Below, piece by piece: positions 45,210 to 55,800 of a stretch of 64,000 bases of DNA. Each line of letters opens with the position of its first letter. Positions within the stretch are counted from its first letter, which is position 1. The stretch covers positions 310,001 through 374,000 of the forward strand of contig JACJZJ010000002.1 in the NCBI GenBank assembly GCA_020635675.1. Direction: 5' to 3'. Below the pieces are notes generated by a model. The model ran no database searches. It saw only the letters and a list, made by a program, of their open reading frames with translations, and had not been told where the DNA came from. This DNA is from Flavobacteriales bacterium. Lineage in GTDB: Bacteria > Bacteroidota > Bacteroidia > Flavobacteriales_F > PHOS-HE28. A program made the position numbers and the translations under genes.

Positions 45210-46073
45210 ATGACACGGACACTGACCCTTGCCCTGATCGCCTGGGGCCTTCAAGCCTCCGCCCAGACCCAGGTGCAACAGACCTCCTTCACGTTCAGCG
45301 ATGGCCTGCATCCTTCGTTCATGGTCGCCTTCGACAACGGTGACGACAAGGACCTGGAGGGGTTCTACAAGAACCGGTTGAAGATGGTGAGCAAGGACGT
45401 CAGCAACAAGAAGGAGATCAAGGCCCTGGGCGCCCGGGTACCGGAGATCGCCGCCGACACCATCACCATCCTTTGCGCTGTGGAGCAACCCCGCAAGAGC
45501 ACCACGGTGAACGTTCACCTGGCCTTCCGCGTGAACGGCGCCTTCCTCGCGAGCACGTCGGAGGAGCTGCTCCGTCAAAACGCGACCGACTATGCCTATC
45601 GGACGGCCGTGGCCTACAAGACCAAGGTGCTCCAGGACAAGCTCGGCGCGGAACAAAAGACGCTGGAGCAATTCCGGAACGACCTTGCCACGCTGAAAAA
45701 GGAGAAGGACCGCACCGAGAACACCCTTGAAAAGACGAAGGACAAGGGGAAGGACGCCGCCAAGGACAAATTGGACGCGGAGCACGAACTGTCCACCACC
45801 AACATCGCGATCGAGACCAAGAAGACCGAGGTGGCCGGCGACCCCAGCGAGCAGAACACCAAAGACCTGCAGGACCTGCTGAAGGACAGATCGAAGCTCG
45901 AGAGCAAGATCGAGAAGTACACCGAGGATAGCGCCGACGCTGAGAAGAAGGGCAAGGACCTGGAGCAGGACATCAAGGACAACCTCAAGCAACAGGATGA
46001 GAAGCAGAAGGCGATCGCCGATCAGGAGACCAAGGTGAAAGCCGCCCAACTGCTCCTGGACAGCGTGAACTGA
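45210..46073 (+). CDS. exported coiled-coil protein of unknown function
   Basis: A 287-residue protein with signal peptide MTRTLTLALIAWGLQASAQ. The first 120 mature residues form a mixed domain (FTFSDGLHPSFMVAFDNGDD, VNVHLAFRVNGAFLA). From about residue 140 to the end the sequence is almost entirely Lys/Glu/Asp-rich heptad-like helix (KKEKDRTENTLEKTKDKGKD, KDLQDLLKDRSKLESKIEKY), a long coiled coil likely to be periplasmic. No sorting domain and no recognised family. Confidence 0.78.
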   Translation: MTRTLTLALIAWGLQASAQTQVQQTSFTFSDGLHPSFMVAFDNGDDKDLEGFYKNRLKMVSKDVSNKKEIKALGARVPEIAADTITILCAVEQPRKSTTVNVHLAFRVNGAFLASTSEELLRQNATDYAYRTAVAYKTKVLQDKLGAEQKTLEQFRNDLATLKKEKDRTENTLEKTKDKGKDAAKDKLDAEHELSTTNIAIETKKTEVAGDPSEQNTKDLQDLLKDRSKLESKIEKYTEDSADAEKKGKDLEQDIKDNLKQQDEKQKAIADQETKVKAAQLLLDSVN

Positions 46074-46089
46074 CCAGCAGGACCCCGGC

Positions 46090-46097
46090 TATCTTCG
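46090..46097 (+). promoter_or_regulatory. promoter-like TATCTTCG element
   Basis: A TAnnTT(C)G variant ending 18 nt before the EamA gene ATG at 46116. Confidence 0.4.
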
Positions 46098-46115
46098 GGC
46101 CGCGCCCGCCGGCCC

Positions 46116-47018
46116 ATGGACCGCCCCCACCGTAACGCGCTCCTCCTGCTGCACTTCACGGTGCTGATCTGGGGCCTCACCGGCATCTTCGGGCGCCTGA
46201 TCCAGCTACCCGCCGACCAGCTGGTCTACATCCGCACGTTGATCGGCATGGCCGGTCTGGCCATGGCCGCGCCGATCATGCGGTTCCCCCTTCGACCCGG
46301 CGCGGACCTGCGTCACCAGCTGCTCACCGGCGTGATCATCGCCGGCCATTGGCTTTCGTTCTACGGGGCGATCAAGCTGGCCACCGTGAGCGTCGCCGTG
46401 GCCTGTCTGGCCGCCAGCACCATCTTCACCGCCTTGCTGGAACCGCTCTGGACCAAGCGCGGCATCCGCGGCTACGAGGTGGTGCTTGGTGTGGCGGTGA
46501 TCGCCGCCCTGTTCCTGATCTTCGGCCTGGAGACCAAGCATCGCCTGGGGATCGCCGTGGCCACGTTGAGCGCCTTGCTGGCTGCCTGGTTCACGGTGAT
46601 CAATGGGCAATTGATCAAACGCGACCACGCCGGTCGCATCGGCTTCTTTGAGCTGGGAGGGGCGACCCTGGTGCTGGGTATCTGGCTGGCCATCGATGGC
46701 CGATTGCCCATGCCGCTCTGGCGGCTCCCCTCCACCGATATCCTCTATCTGTCGTTGCTGGGTCTGCTCTGCACCAGTTTCGCCTTCGTCGCCGGCATCG
46801 CCGTGATGCGGCAGCTCTCCGCCTTCACCGTATCGCTCACGGTAAATCTTGAACCGGTGTACAGCATCCTGCTCGCTCTGTTGATCTGGGGTGAGGACGA
46901 ACGCCTGCACTGGGGCAGCTACGTTGGATTCGCACTGATCCTGGCGGCGCTCTTCATCAACGGCTGGCTGCAGCAACGGGCGCGGACGCCCCGCCGGACA
47001 CGTCTGGTGCGAGGTTGA
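46116..47018 (+). CDS. EamA/DMT-superfamily transporter
   Basis: A 300-residue inner-membrane protein with ten predicted helices in two five-helix halves. The first half contains FTVLIWGLTGIFGRLIQLPADQLVYIRTLIG, abbreviated by its EamA entry FTVLIWGLTGIFG; the second contains LAAWFTVINGQLIKRDHAGRIGFFELGGATLV and LTVNLEPVYSILLALLIWGE. Drug/metabolite exporters of this family have unpredictable substrates. Its last 62 bp overlap the end of the convergent cytochrome-type gene. Confidence 0.9.
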   Translation: MDRPHRNALLLLHFTVLIWGLTGIFGRLIQLPADQLVYIRTLIGMAGLAMAAPIMRFPLRPGADLRHQLLTGVIIAGHWLSFYGAIKLATVSVAVACLAASTIFTALLEPLWTKRGIRGYEVVLGVAVIAALFLIFGLETKHRLGIAVATLSALLAAWFTVINGQLIKRDHAGRIGFFELGGATLVLGIWLAIDGRLPMPLWRLPSTDILYLSLLGLLCTSFAFVAGIAVMRQLSAFTVSLTVNLEPVYSILLALLIWGEDERLHWGSYVGFALILAALFINGWLQQRARTPRRTRLVRG

Positions 47019-48411
47019 TCCGTTCGTCGCCCTCCTGGTGATCGATATAGGTGATGAAGAACTGCAGCATTTCATCGGTCGTGCGCATGAACGGGCTGTC
47101 CGAACCGATCACCTCCCGCGGCGGATCGAAGGGCTGCTGTGGGCTTTCCGCCGTGTTGTCGAACGTGCCGTACACATGGATCGTCGCGCCCTTCGGCAGC
47201 ACCACGATGTGCGGGAACGTGTAGACGAACTGCCAGCGGAAGTCCCAATCGTTGATCCGCACCAAAGGAATGGTATCACCGATCTCCGTCACCGCATAGG
47301 CCAGGAACTTCCTTCCCAACAGATGCATGTGCGGGTTCACGCTGAGCACGCTGATGGCGGTGCGCAGTCGGTACTGGCTGTGGAACGTGGCGACCTGGCC
47401 CGGATCGAGATGCAGGGACGGATGCACCGGCGCCACCCCCAGGGATCCCATGGACAGCTCCTTCAGTGGACGCTCCGGTGGTCCGGCGGCATAGTAGACC
47501 AGGAACCTCGAGCGATCGATGGTATCGTGAGGGGCTGGGCCGAAGTGCAGGGTATTGAGCAGGATGGCGCCCTTGCGCTTGAGGTGGTACCCACCGATCC
47601 CTTCGGGATACATCGGCGGCAGCATACCGGGCAGATAGTTCACTGCGCTGGGCGTGAGGGCGGGCCAGGTGCCATCGTCATTGGCAAGTTGCAACGCGGT
47701 GAAAGCGTCCACACCCTTCATGACGGAAGCATCGATGTAGCCATGGCCTGCGAACACATCGTGTTTGGCACCGGCCGCGTAGTTCACAAGGCCACCGTTC
47801 ATGTGGTGCACCAATGCACGGTTCCCGGGCACGAAAACGATGTCGCGCACGAAGGTGTCCCGCTGGATCTCGAAGGGGGCCTTGGCGATCATGAAGAGGT
47901 CGCGTGCGTCCCCGGGCACATGCATGGTATCCGGCATCCACACCACCAGATCGGGCTTGCCGAGGGGTGGCTCATCGAGATGGGGCGGAGGCGGGGGCAG
48001 GTTGGCGGTGTCGCCCGGTAGCGCTCCGGTGTCGACCCACCTCAGGATCAAGGCGATCTGCCTCGCGGAAAGCACCCGCTCACCGAGGAATCGCGTATAG
48101 GCGGTGTCGGCCGGCCACGGCGGCATGTACCGATGGCCGGTCATGAAACGTACGGTCTTCGCTTTACGGCGCACGTCCGTGTATGTGATCAGGGGGAACG
48201 GCCCGATCTGCCCGGGACGATGACAAGGCATGCACTTGGCCCTTACGATCGACGCGACATGGTCTGCGAAGGTCACCGTGTCCGGCAACGCCAATTCCTC
48301 GACGGGATCCTGGGAATGCGGCCCGCCGCAGGCCTGTATGCCTAGCACGGCGACGATCACCGCTTGGACGGTCGGGCCCCTGTAGCCGTTCACGGGTATT
48401 CGATGAAACAA
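46957..48411 (-). CDS. lipoprotein with cytochrome c motif and copper type II monooxygenase-like domain
   Basis: A 484-residue protein beginning with a signal segment ending VLGIQACGG (lipobox). Residues about 45-150 hold the c-type haem site AKCMPCHRPGQIGPFPLIT. The C-terminal 300 residues resemble the ascorbate-dependent copper type II monooxygenase fold: VHHMNGG (His pair), LHFGPAPHD, NPHMHLLGRKFLAYA (His-x-His) and MRTTDEM (Met). In Planctomycetes and Acidobacteria such domains are often fused behind a redoxin domain. Here the redoxin is the upstream overlapping gene. Probably a periplasmic or surface redox protein. Confidence 0.8.
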   Translation of the reverse strand: MFHRIPVNGYRGPTVQAVIVAVLGIQACGGPHSQDPVEELALPDTVTFADHVASIVRAKCMPCHRPGQIGPFPLITYTDVRRKAKTVRFMTGHRYMPPWPADTAYTRFLGERVLSARQIALILRWVDTGALPGDTANLPPPPPHLDEPPLGKPDLVVWMPDTMHVPGDARDLFMIAKAPFEIQRDTFVRDIVFVPGNRALVHHMNGGLVNYAAGAKHDVFAGHGYIDASVMKGVDAFTALQLANDDGTWPALTPSAVNYLPGMLPPMYPEGIGGYHLKRKGAILLNTLHFGPAPHDTIDRSRFLVYYAAGPPERPLKELSMGSLGVAPVHPSLHLDPGQVATFHSQYRLRTAISVLSVNPHMHLLGRKFLAYAVTEIGDTIPLVRINDWDFRWQFVYTFPHIVVLPKGATIHVYGTFDNTAESPQQPFDPPREVIGSDSPFMRTTDEMLQFFITYIDHQEGDERINLAPDVSGGASAPVAAASR

Positions 48412-48983
48412 CCGACGGCCTTCACCTCCCTGCGCGGAGGCGGTCTGTTCTCCGCGAAAGACGACAAGGCATCGGTCAGATAGTGCGCTGTGGCTGAAAC
48501 GCGTTTCCGACCTGGACGCGAGGCCCAGTTGTCGATGGCGCCATGGTACACCAGTTCGCCATCATTGTCCATCAGGAAGACCTCGGGGGTAACGCGCGCA
48601 CCGAGCAGACCGGCGAATTTGCAATCCGGATCCATCACCAGTGGCATGTGGATGCCATGCGCCTTCGCGAAAAGCCGCACGCTGTCGCGGTCCATGAACC
48701 GCGATGGAAATATGCCCACGGCGCGAACATCGCCGACCGTGTCCGGGAACGACGCGAGGTAGGGTGCGTAGTTCAGGCAGAGCGGACAATCCGGGGCGAG
48801 GATGAAAAAGAGCGTGGCGCGACGACCAAGAAGCGTGTCCAAGGTGACCGCATCTCCTTCCGCGGTGGACAGCACCATGACGCGAACGGCGTGCAGGTCG
48901 ACCCGGTCCGACCGTGTGCAACCCGTGACCACCGTCAGGAACAAAGCGCACCCGACCACCGCCCCGGCGCAACAACGGAGCAT
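48390..48983 (-). CDS. redoxin (AhpC/TSA-like) lipoprotein
   Basis: A 197-residue thioredoxin-fold protein with lipoprotein signal (MLRCCAGAVVGCALFLTVVTG then C). The active-site region is LAPDCPLCLNYAPYL (C-x-x-C), and VTPEVFLMDNDGELVYHGAIDN supplies the cis-Pro loop. The C-terminus VKAVGCFIEYP is the same join that links redoxin to cytochrome domains in fused homologues. Its 3' end overlaps the next gene by 22 bp in another frame, and each product has its own signal peptide, so the pair is a true split rather than a frameshift. Confidence 0.82.
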   Translation of the reverse strand: MLRCCAGAVVGCALFLTVVTGCTRSDRVDLHAVRVMVLSTAEGDAVTLDTLLGRRATLFFILAPDCPLCLNYAPYLASFPDTVGDVRAVGIFPSRFMDRDSVRLFAKAHGIHMPLVMDPDCKFAGLLGARVTPEVFLMDNDGELVYHGAIDNWASRPGRKRVSATAHYLTDALSSFAENRPPPRREVKAVGCFIEYP

Positions 48984-49001
48984 GTCGCGAAGATATCCGC
49001 C

Positions 49002-49757
49002 TCAGGAACCGATACGCACGCTGATGGCACCGCGTACAGGACCCTGGCCGATGTCCTGCACGAAGAGGATGACACGAAGACGCTGATGGCTTTCCACGTC
49101 GGTGGTGGGCAGGACCACGTGCCCGGAGCGGTGCAGCTCGTCCAATGGCACCGTTCGCATGGCACGCGCCACCGCCTCGTGCACGAGATGTTCGCCTGCA
49201 TTCTCGCCACGCGTGACCTGGGAATCGAGCCCATCCTCGACCAGTACCACATTGATCTCGCGCCCATCGATCGGGCCGGACAGCGTGTAGTCCACGGCGA
49301 TGCCTTCGGGCTCGGTGGTCCGCGCGGAACCCGATATGGTGACCTCGACCGGATCATCCAATGACTCCTGTATGCGTGCATCGAGCATGGCCGCATCGGA
49401 ACCGGTGAAGCTCCAGCGTCCGTTGACCACGCATTGCGGCGTGAACACCCCATCCTGGAGACGTCGGCCATATTCCCGCTGGCGAAGCTCCCATTGGCGC
49501 CTCGCGAAGCGGTCCTTCCATCCCAGATGGTCCCAGATCGGCACCTGGTACGCGATCAGGTGGATGGGCTCGTGTAGCGCATTCGCCTTCCGCATGCGGT
49601 CCTGCACCAGGCGATCGGCGGGTGGGCAGCTGGAGCACCCTTCGGAGCCGAACAATTCCACCACGGCCACACCCTCGCCACCACCGGCCTGGGCGCGGCA
49701 GGCGTGCGCCGAAGTGGAGCATGCGACCAAGAGGGCCCAGGCAAGTAGTGGGCGCAT
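49002..49757 (-). CDS. DUF1223 family exported protein
   Basis: A 251-residue protein with signal peptide MRPLLAWALLVACSTSAHACRAQ. The thioredoxin-like DUF1223 domain starts VAVVELFGSEGCSSCPPAD with a C-x-x-C site and continues with HLIAYQVPIWDHLGWKDRFA and FTPQCVVNGRWSFTGSD. Function of the family is unknown; the motif and position 18 bp upstream of the redoxin lipoprotein gene suggest a periplasmic thiol/redox role shared with that pair. Confidence 0.85.
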   Translation of the reverse strand: MRPLLAWALLVACSTSAHACRAQAGGGEGVAVVELFGSEGCSSCPPADRLVQDRMRKANALHEPIHLIAYQVPIWDHLGWKDRFARRQWELRQREYGRRLQDGVFTPQCVVNGRWSFTGSDAAMLDARIQESLDDPVEVTISGSARTTEPEGIAVDYTLSGPIDGREINVVLVEDGLDSQVTRGENAGEHLVHEAVARAMRTVPLDELHRSGHVVLPTTDVESHQRLRVILFVQDIGQGPVRGAISVRIGS

Positions 49758-49825
49758 GGGGTGAAGTTACGCGGGGGGCCGGCGAAGACCGTGCCGCAAC
49801 GGCCATGGATGGAGACGGCGCCCTG

Positions 49826-49833
49826 TACCTTCG
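49826..49833 (+). promoter_or_regulatory. promoter-like TACCTTCG element for ispG
   Basis: A TAnnTT(C)G variant ending 12 nt before the ispG ATG. Confidence 0.4.
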
Positions 49834-49845
49834 TGGCACCGACCG

Positions 49846-51804
<1,959 letters not shown>

Positions 51805-51808
51805 TCGT

Positions 51809-52828
51809 TCACTTCCCGCTCTTGTGCCCCGGCAACCCCACCCGTTGCTCCTTGAACGCACCGATCCATTGCAGCCCCACCTCGAAACCGCCCTGGTAGG
51901 ACGACCGCTTGTGGAGCCTGCTGATGTTCACATCATAGCTGACCATCGCGCGGAGCATCCGGTGGTATTCGAACTGCACCGACGGAACGACCGCATCTCC
52001 CCACCGATAGAAGCAGCCGAACTGCACCGCGTTCGAGGTCAGGTTCTTCGTGTATCGTGAATCCGTCCCCAACCGACGTTCGACCATCGTACCGAAGAGG
52101 ACTTCCCGGGCCCCACCCTGTTGCGATCCATAAATGCGGGGCATCCACTCCCAACGGCCGGCGGTCCAATGCACCTCCCCGTGCACGACATAACGCCGGT
52201 ACAGTCGGTCGTGCGAAGTTCCGTACAAGGAGACCTGCGGCTCGAGCAGGTGGAACGCGGCACCCCCCAGGGTCCATTCCAAGCCGCTCTTCAGGGCCAT
52301 GGTCCATGCGCCACCCGCGGCCATGTCGAAGAAGGACACGCTTGCGTCGGCCACGGCCTCGTTCGCGGGAAGCGTGGGATCATAGCCCGATCCATTGAAC
52401 TGGCTGTCCCATCTGAGCTCATTCAGCATCGCACTGCGCTGTCCATAACCGGCCTGCAGGCCGAACGCGATGTTGCTCCGGCCTCCTGCCCGCAGACCAT
52501 AGGCGATGCCCAGATCGGCACGCGTATCACCGAATTCGCTCTTGCCCGCCCTGTCCCGGTAGGCGCTCAATCCAAGACCGAGGTAGCGTCCGCCCAGCCT
52601 TCGTTTCAGAAGCGGAAGGTCATAACCGGCGGCGTAGGTCCGGAAGGGACTGCCCACGCTGCTCCATTGGTCACGGTAGATCAAGGTGGCCCGCTGGTCG
52701 GTGGGGATATCCCCCGTCAGTGCGGGATCCACCGTGAAGGGGGCATACGGGAACTGCGAGAAATGGACATCCTGCGCCGAGACCGTCGCAGCGAGCAGAA
52801 AGAGACCGATGCCGAACGAGCGCATCAT
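51809..52828 (-). CDS. PorP/SprF-family T9SS-associated outer-membrane protein
   Basis: A 339-residue beta-barrel-type protein starting at MMRSFGIGLFLLAATVSAQD (52828, overlapping the upstream stop by 4 bp). After the signal peptide comes VHFSQFPYAPFTVDPALTG, the entry motif of the PorP/SprF family, then alternating amphipathic strands (GRYLGLGLSAYRDRAG, NIAFGLQAGYGQRS) to the C-terminus. Family members assist secretion or surface attachment of specific type B T9SS cargo, and one is encoded directly upstream here. It is the last gene of the seven-gene operon. Confidence 0.9.
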   Translation of the reverse strand: MMRSFGIGLFLLAATVSAQDVHFSQFPYAPFTVDPALTGDIPTDQRATLIYRDQWSSVGSPFRTYAAGYDLPLLKRRLGGRYLGLGLSAYRDRAGKSEFGDTRADLGIAYGLRAGGRSNIAFGLQAGYGQRSAMLNELRWDSQFNGSGYDPTLPANEAVADASVSFFDMAAGGAWTMALKSGLEWTLGGAAFHLLEPQVSLYGTSHDRLYRRYVVHGEVHWTAGRWEWMPRIYGSQQGGAREVLFGTMVERRLGTDSRYTKNLTSNAVQFGCFYRWGDAVVPSVQFEYHRMLRAMVSYDVNISRLHKRSSYQGGFEVGLQWIGAFKEQRVGLPGHKSGK

Positions 52829-55800
52829 CTCACCAATGTCACATCGCCGGACAGGTCGACGACGGAACCATCCTTCAATGTGGCCTTCCCCATGTACACA
52901 TACACACCGGAAGGCATGCGCGCTCCCCGGAATTTCCCATCCCATCCAACGGTCACATCACCCGTTCGGAACACCTGTTCACCCCAGCGATCGTAGATGG
53001 CCAGGTCCAGTTGCGCGATCGCAGGTCCCCGGACAAAGAGGACATCGTTCATGCCGTCCGCATTGGGAGAAAAGATGTCCGGCACGAAGACGGGGGTCGC
53101 GTCCAGGATGCACACATCCCTGGACAAACTGTCCACACAACCCCCTTCGTTGTATACGATCAGTGTCACTGTGTAGGTCCCGGCCGCGCCAAGCGCGTAA
53201 TGGGGGTAGTCCCCCTGCACATACGGTTCGATCGTCCCATTGATGTCCCAGTAGCCGCTATCGGCGTTGTTGCTCTGATCGATGAAGGTGACATCTCCCT
53301 GATCGAAGGGGACGCAGTCCACGTCCGGGTTCACCGAGAACAACGCGGTGACCGGCGGCCAGCTGGGGATCTGCAACAGGGAATCGGTATGGCAACCGCT
53401 CTGGTCCTCGGTCACCGTTACGAACACCGTTTGACCAGCGGTACCCGTGAAGACCGGACCGGACTGCGAGGTCGATCCTGACCAGTCATACGTGAAGGTG
53501 CCCGGTCCAGGGACGGATGCCTGGATCATGCCGGGCGTACCGTAGCACGCGATCGTGCTCATGGTGAACTCGGGAGAAAAGGGCGGGAAGACCCCGACCG
53601 TGACCGAATCGATCACCGGGTCGGAACATCCATCGGTGGTCTGCACGATGTACGTGGTGGTCGTGGCGGGGCTTACCGTATGTGTCGATACGGGGAACAG
53701 GCCATTGTTCCATTGGTACACGGTCTGTGCGCCCGGGTATCCACCGGAGGGCACGACCTCCAATACGCTACCTCCGCCATCGCAGATCGGGTTCTGCGAA
53801 ACGGTGAACGTGGTGGTGAGCGGCGGATGATCGATGAAGGTGAGCGTATCGCTGGACAGGCAGGCCCCCTGTCCGATGGTATAGATCAATGTGTGCGTCC
53901 CATCCGGAAGTTGCAGCGGGTCGAAGGTGGTCGACGGAAGTCCGGAAAAGGACCCGCCTGGCGGGGAAAGTTCAACATCCACCTGCACGTCGTTCGAACA
54001 ATAGAAGGATTGTACACCTCCGATCATCGCCTGTTCGAAAGGATCGATGGTGATGGTGACCTGGTCACTGCATCCCGCCGCCGAAGAATAGTCGATCAGA
54101 TGGACGCCCACACCAGCGACCGCCGGATCGAACAGGGCCATGGTGGAGCCCGTGATGCCGGGACCGGTGAAAATGCTTCCCGGTGGAAGTGAGATCAACT
54201 GGTATGGGGCATCCAGTGTGCACAGGGTGGTATCCAGGCCGATGAGCACATCAGGATGCACGATCGTCACGAGCGTATCCGAACAGGTGTTGGCCAAATA
54301 GGTGAGCAAGTGCACGCCCACCCCGGCGGCCCCGGGATCATAGAACGGATTGTTGTCGATGTTGAGGTAGGTGCCGCTCCCCGACCAAGCCCCCCCGCCC
54401 GGGGTGCGTCCGGTGTGCGCGTTGTCCAGGGGCATGGGCGCATCACCGGAGCAGAAGAAGAGCGTGTCGTTGGTCACGGCCGTCCAGCGCACATACATCA
54501 GCACGGTATCCACGCACCCATTGGGTGCGGCATAGGTCAACATGTCGTTCACATTGGACCCGCCCCCGGCCAGGAATGGATCGTACACCCCGGTCACCGG
54601 ATCGGTGATCCCCAGACCGTTCCATACCCCTCCTGAAGGGATCGGGGACGGGGTCAGCACGAACGGCGCTTGCGCCGGACAGGATGAACGGTTGCCACCG
54701 ATATCCGCGGGCAGGACGACGATGGGGAACTGACCACTGCAACCCATCATGGCATAGGTCAGGATGTGTGTTCCCCCCCCGGCCTCGTCCGGGTCGAACA
54801 CACCGTAGATCGAATCCACGATCCCGGCACCATACCACGTTCCACCGAAAGGCGAGATCGGGATCGTATCCGGATACACCGATTGACAGACGGTATCGAG
54901 AGAGACGGGACCAAGGATGTTGTCCACATTGATCACCGTGGAATCCGAGCAGGCCCCGGCGGAGTAGGTCACCGTGTAGGAGCCGTTCGTCGATGGGTCG
55001 AACAAGCCGGAGGACTGGATGAACGGCCCGGTCCAGATGCCTGCGGCCGGACTCGCGCCCTGCACGAAGAACGGGGTCGTCCCTGGACAGGCCGCCTGAA
55101 CGGGTCCGGCGTCCATGCTGTCGACCACGATGGGGATGGTGTTGTCGCAGCCGCCCGGAAGCGTGTAGGTGATCGGATGGATACCGGGGCCCGCCGTGTC
55201 CGGGTCCAGCGTGCCCGCCAGGCTGTCGATGATACCGGCGCCGTTCCACCATCCTCCCGGGGGTGAAGCGACCAGATCGAACGCGGGTGCGGACTGACAG
55301 ATCGGGCCGGAAGGGGCCACGACCTGGGGGTCGACCACCTGGACCGTGACGCTGCTCTGAGCGGTCTGCCCGATGCCGATCTCGTTCACCACCACGGTAT
55401 AGGTCGTCGTGACCGTGGGGCACACGGTGTGCGGCCCCGCGCCGGTCGGCAATCCGTTGTCCCAGGCATAGCTGTAGCCGGCGCATCCCTGGACCTCGGC
55501 CACCAGTTCCACACAGGTACCCGCGCAGATCGTGTCCTGGTCGACCAGCGCATTGACCGTCAACGGGCAGGTCGTGATCTGCGTCGAGGCCGAGATCGTG
55601 AACATCCAGATCGAATCGCAACGATCGGCCAGGCCGATGGTGAAGGTGAGGTCATAGGGACAATTGTGATCGAAGGGGGGGTCCACGGTCAACTGGGCCG
55701 AAGAGGCCATTCCGCCAATGCAGCTGTTGGCGATCGCACCGAACACGATCGGCATGTTCGGCCCGGCGAGCGTGAACGCCTCGGCCGTGATCGAATCGCA

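Noticed and set aside
44109..46049. A 646-codon minus-strand frame.
   Set aside because: It runs antisense through three well-supported plus-strand genes (YjbR, DUF502, coiled-coil protein) and has no domain or signal.
48390..48411. Possible frameshift joining the redoxin and cytochrome-type genes.
   Set aside because: Both products have their own lipoprotein signal peptides and the redoxin ends at its natural domain boundary, so two genes are more likely.
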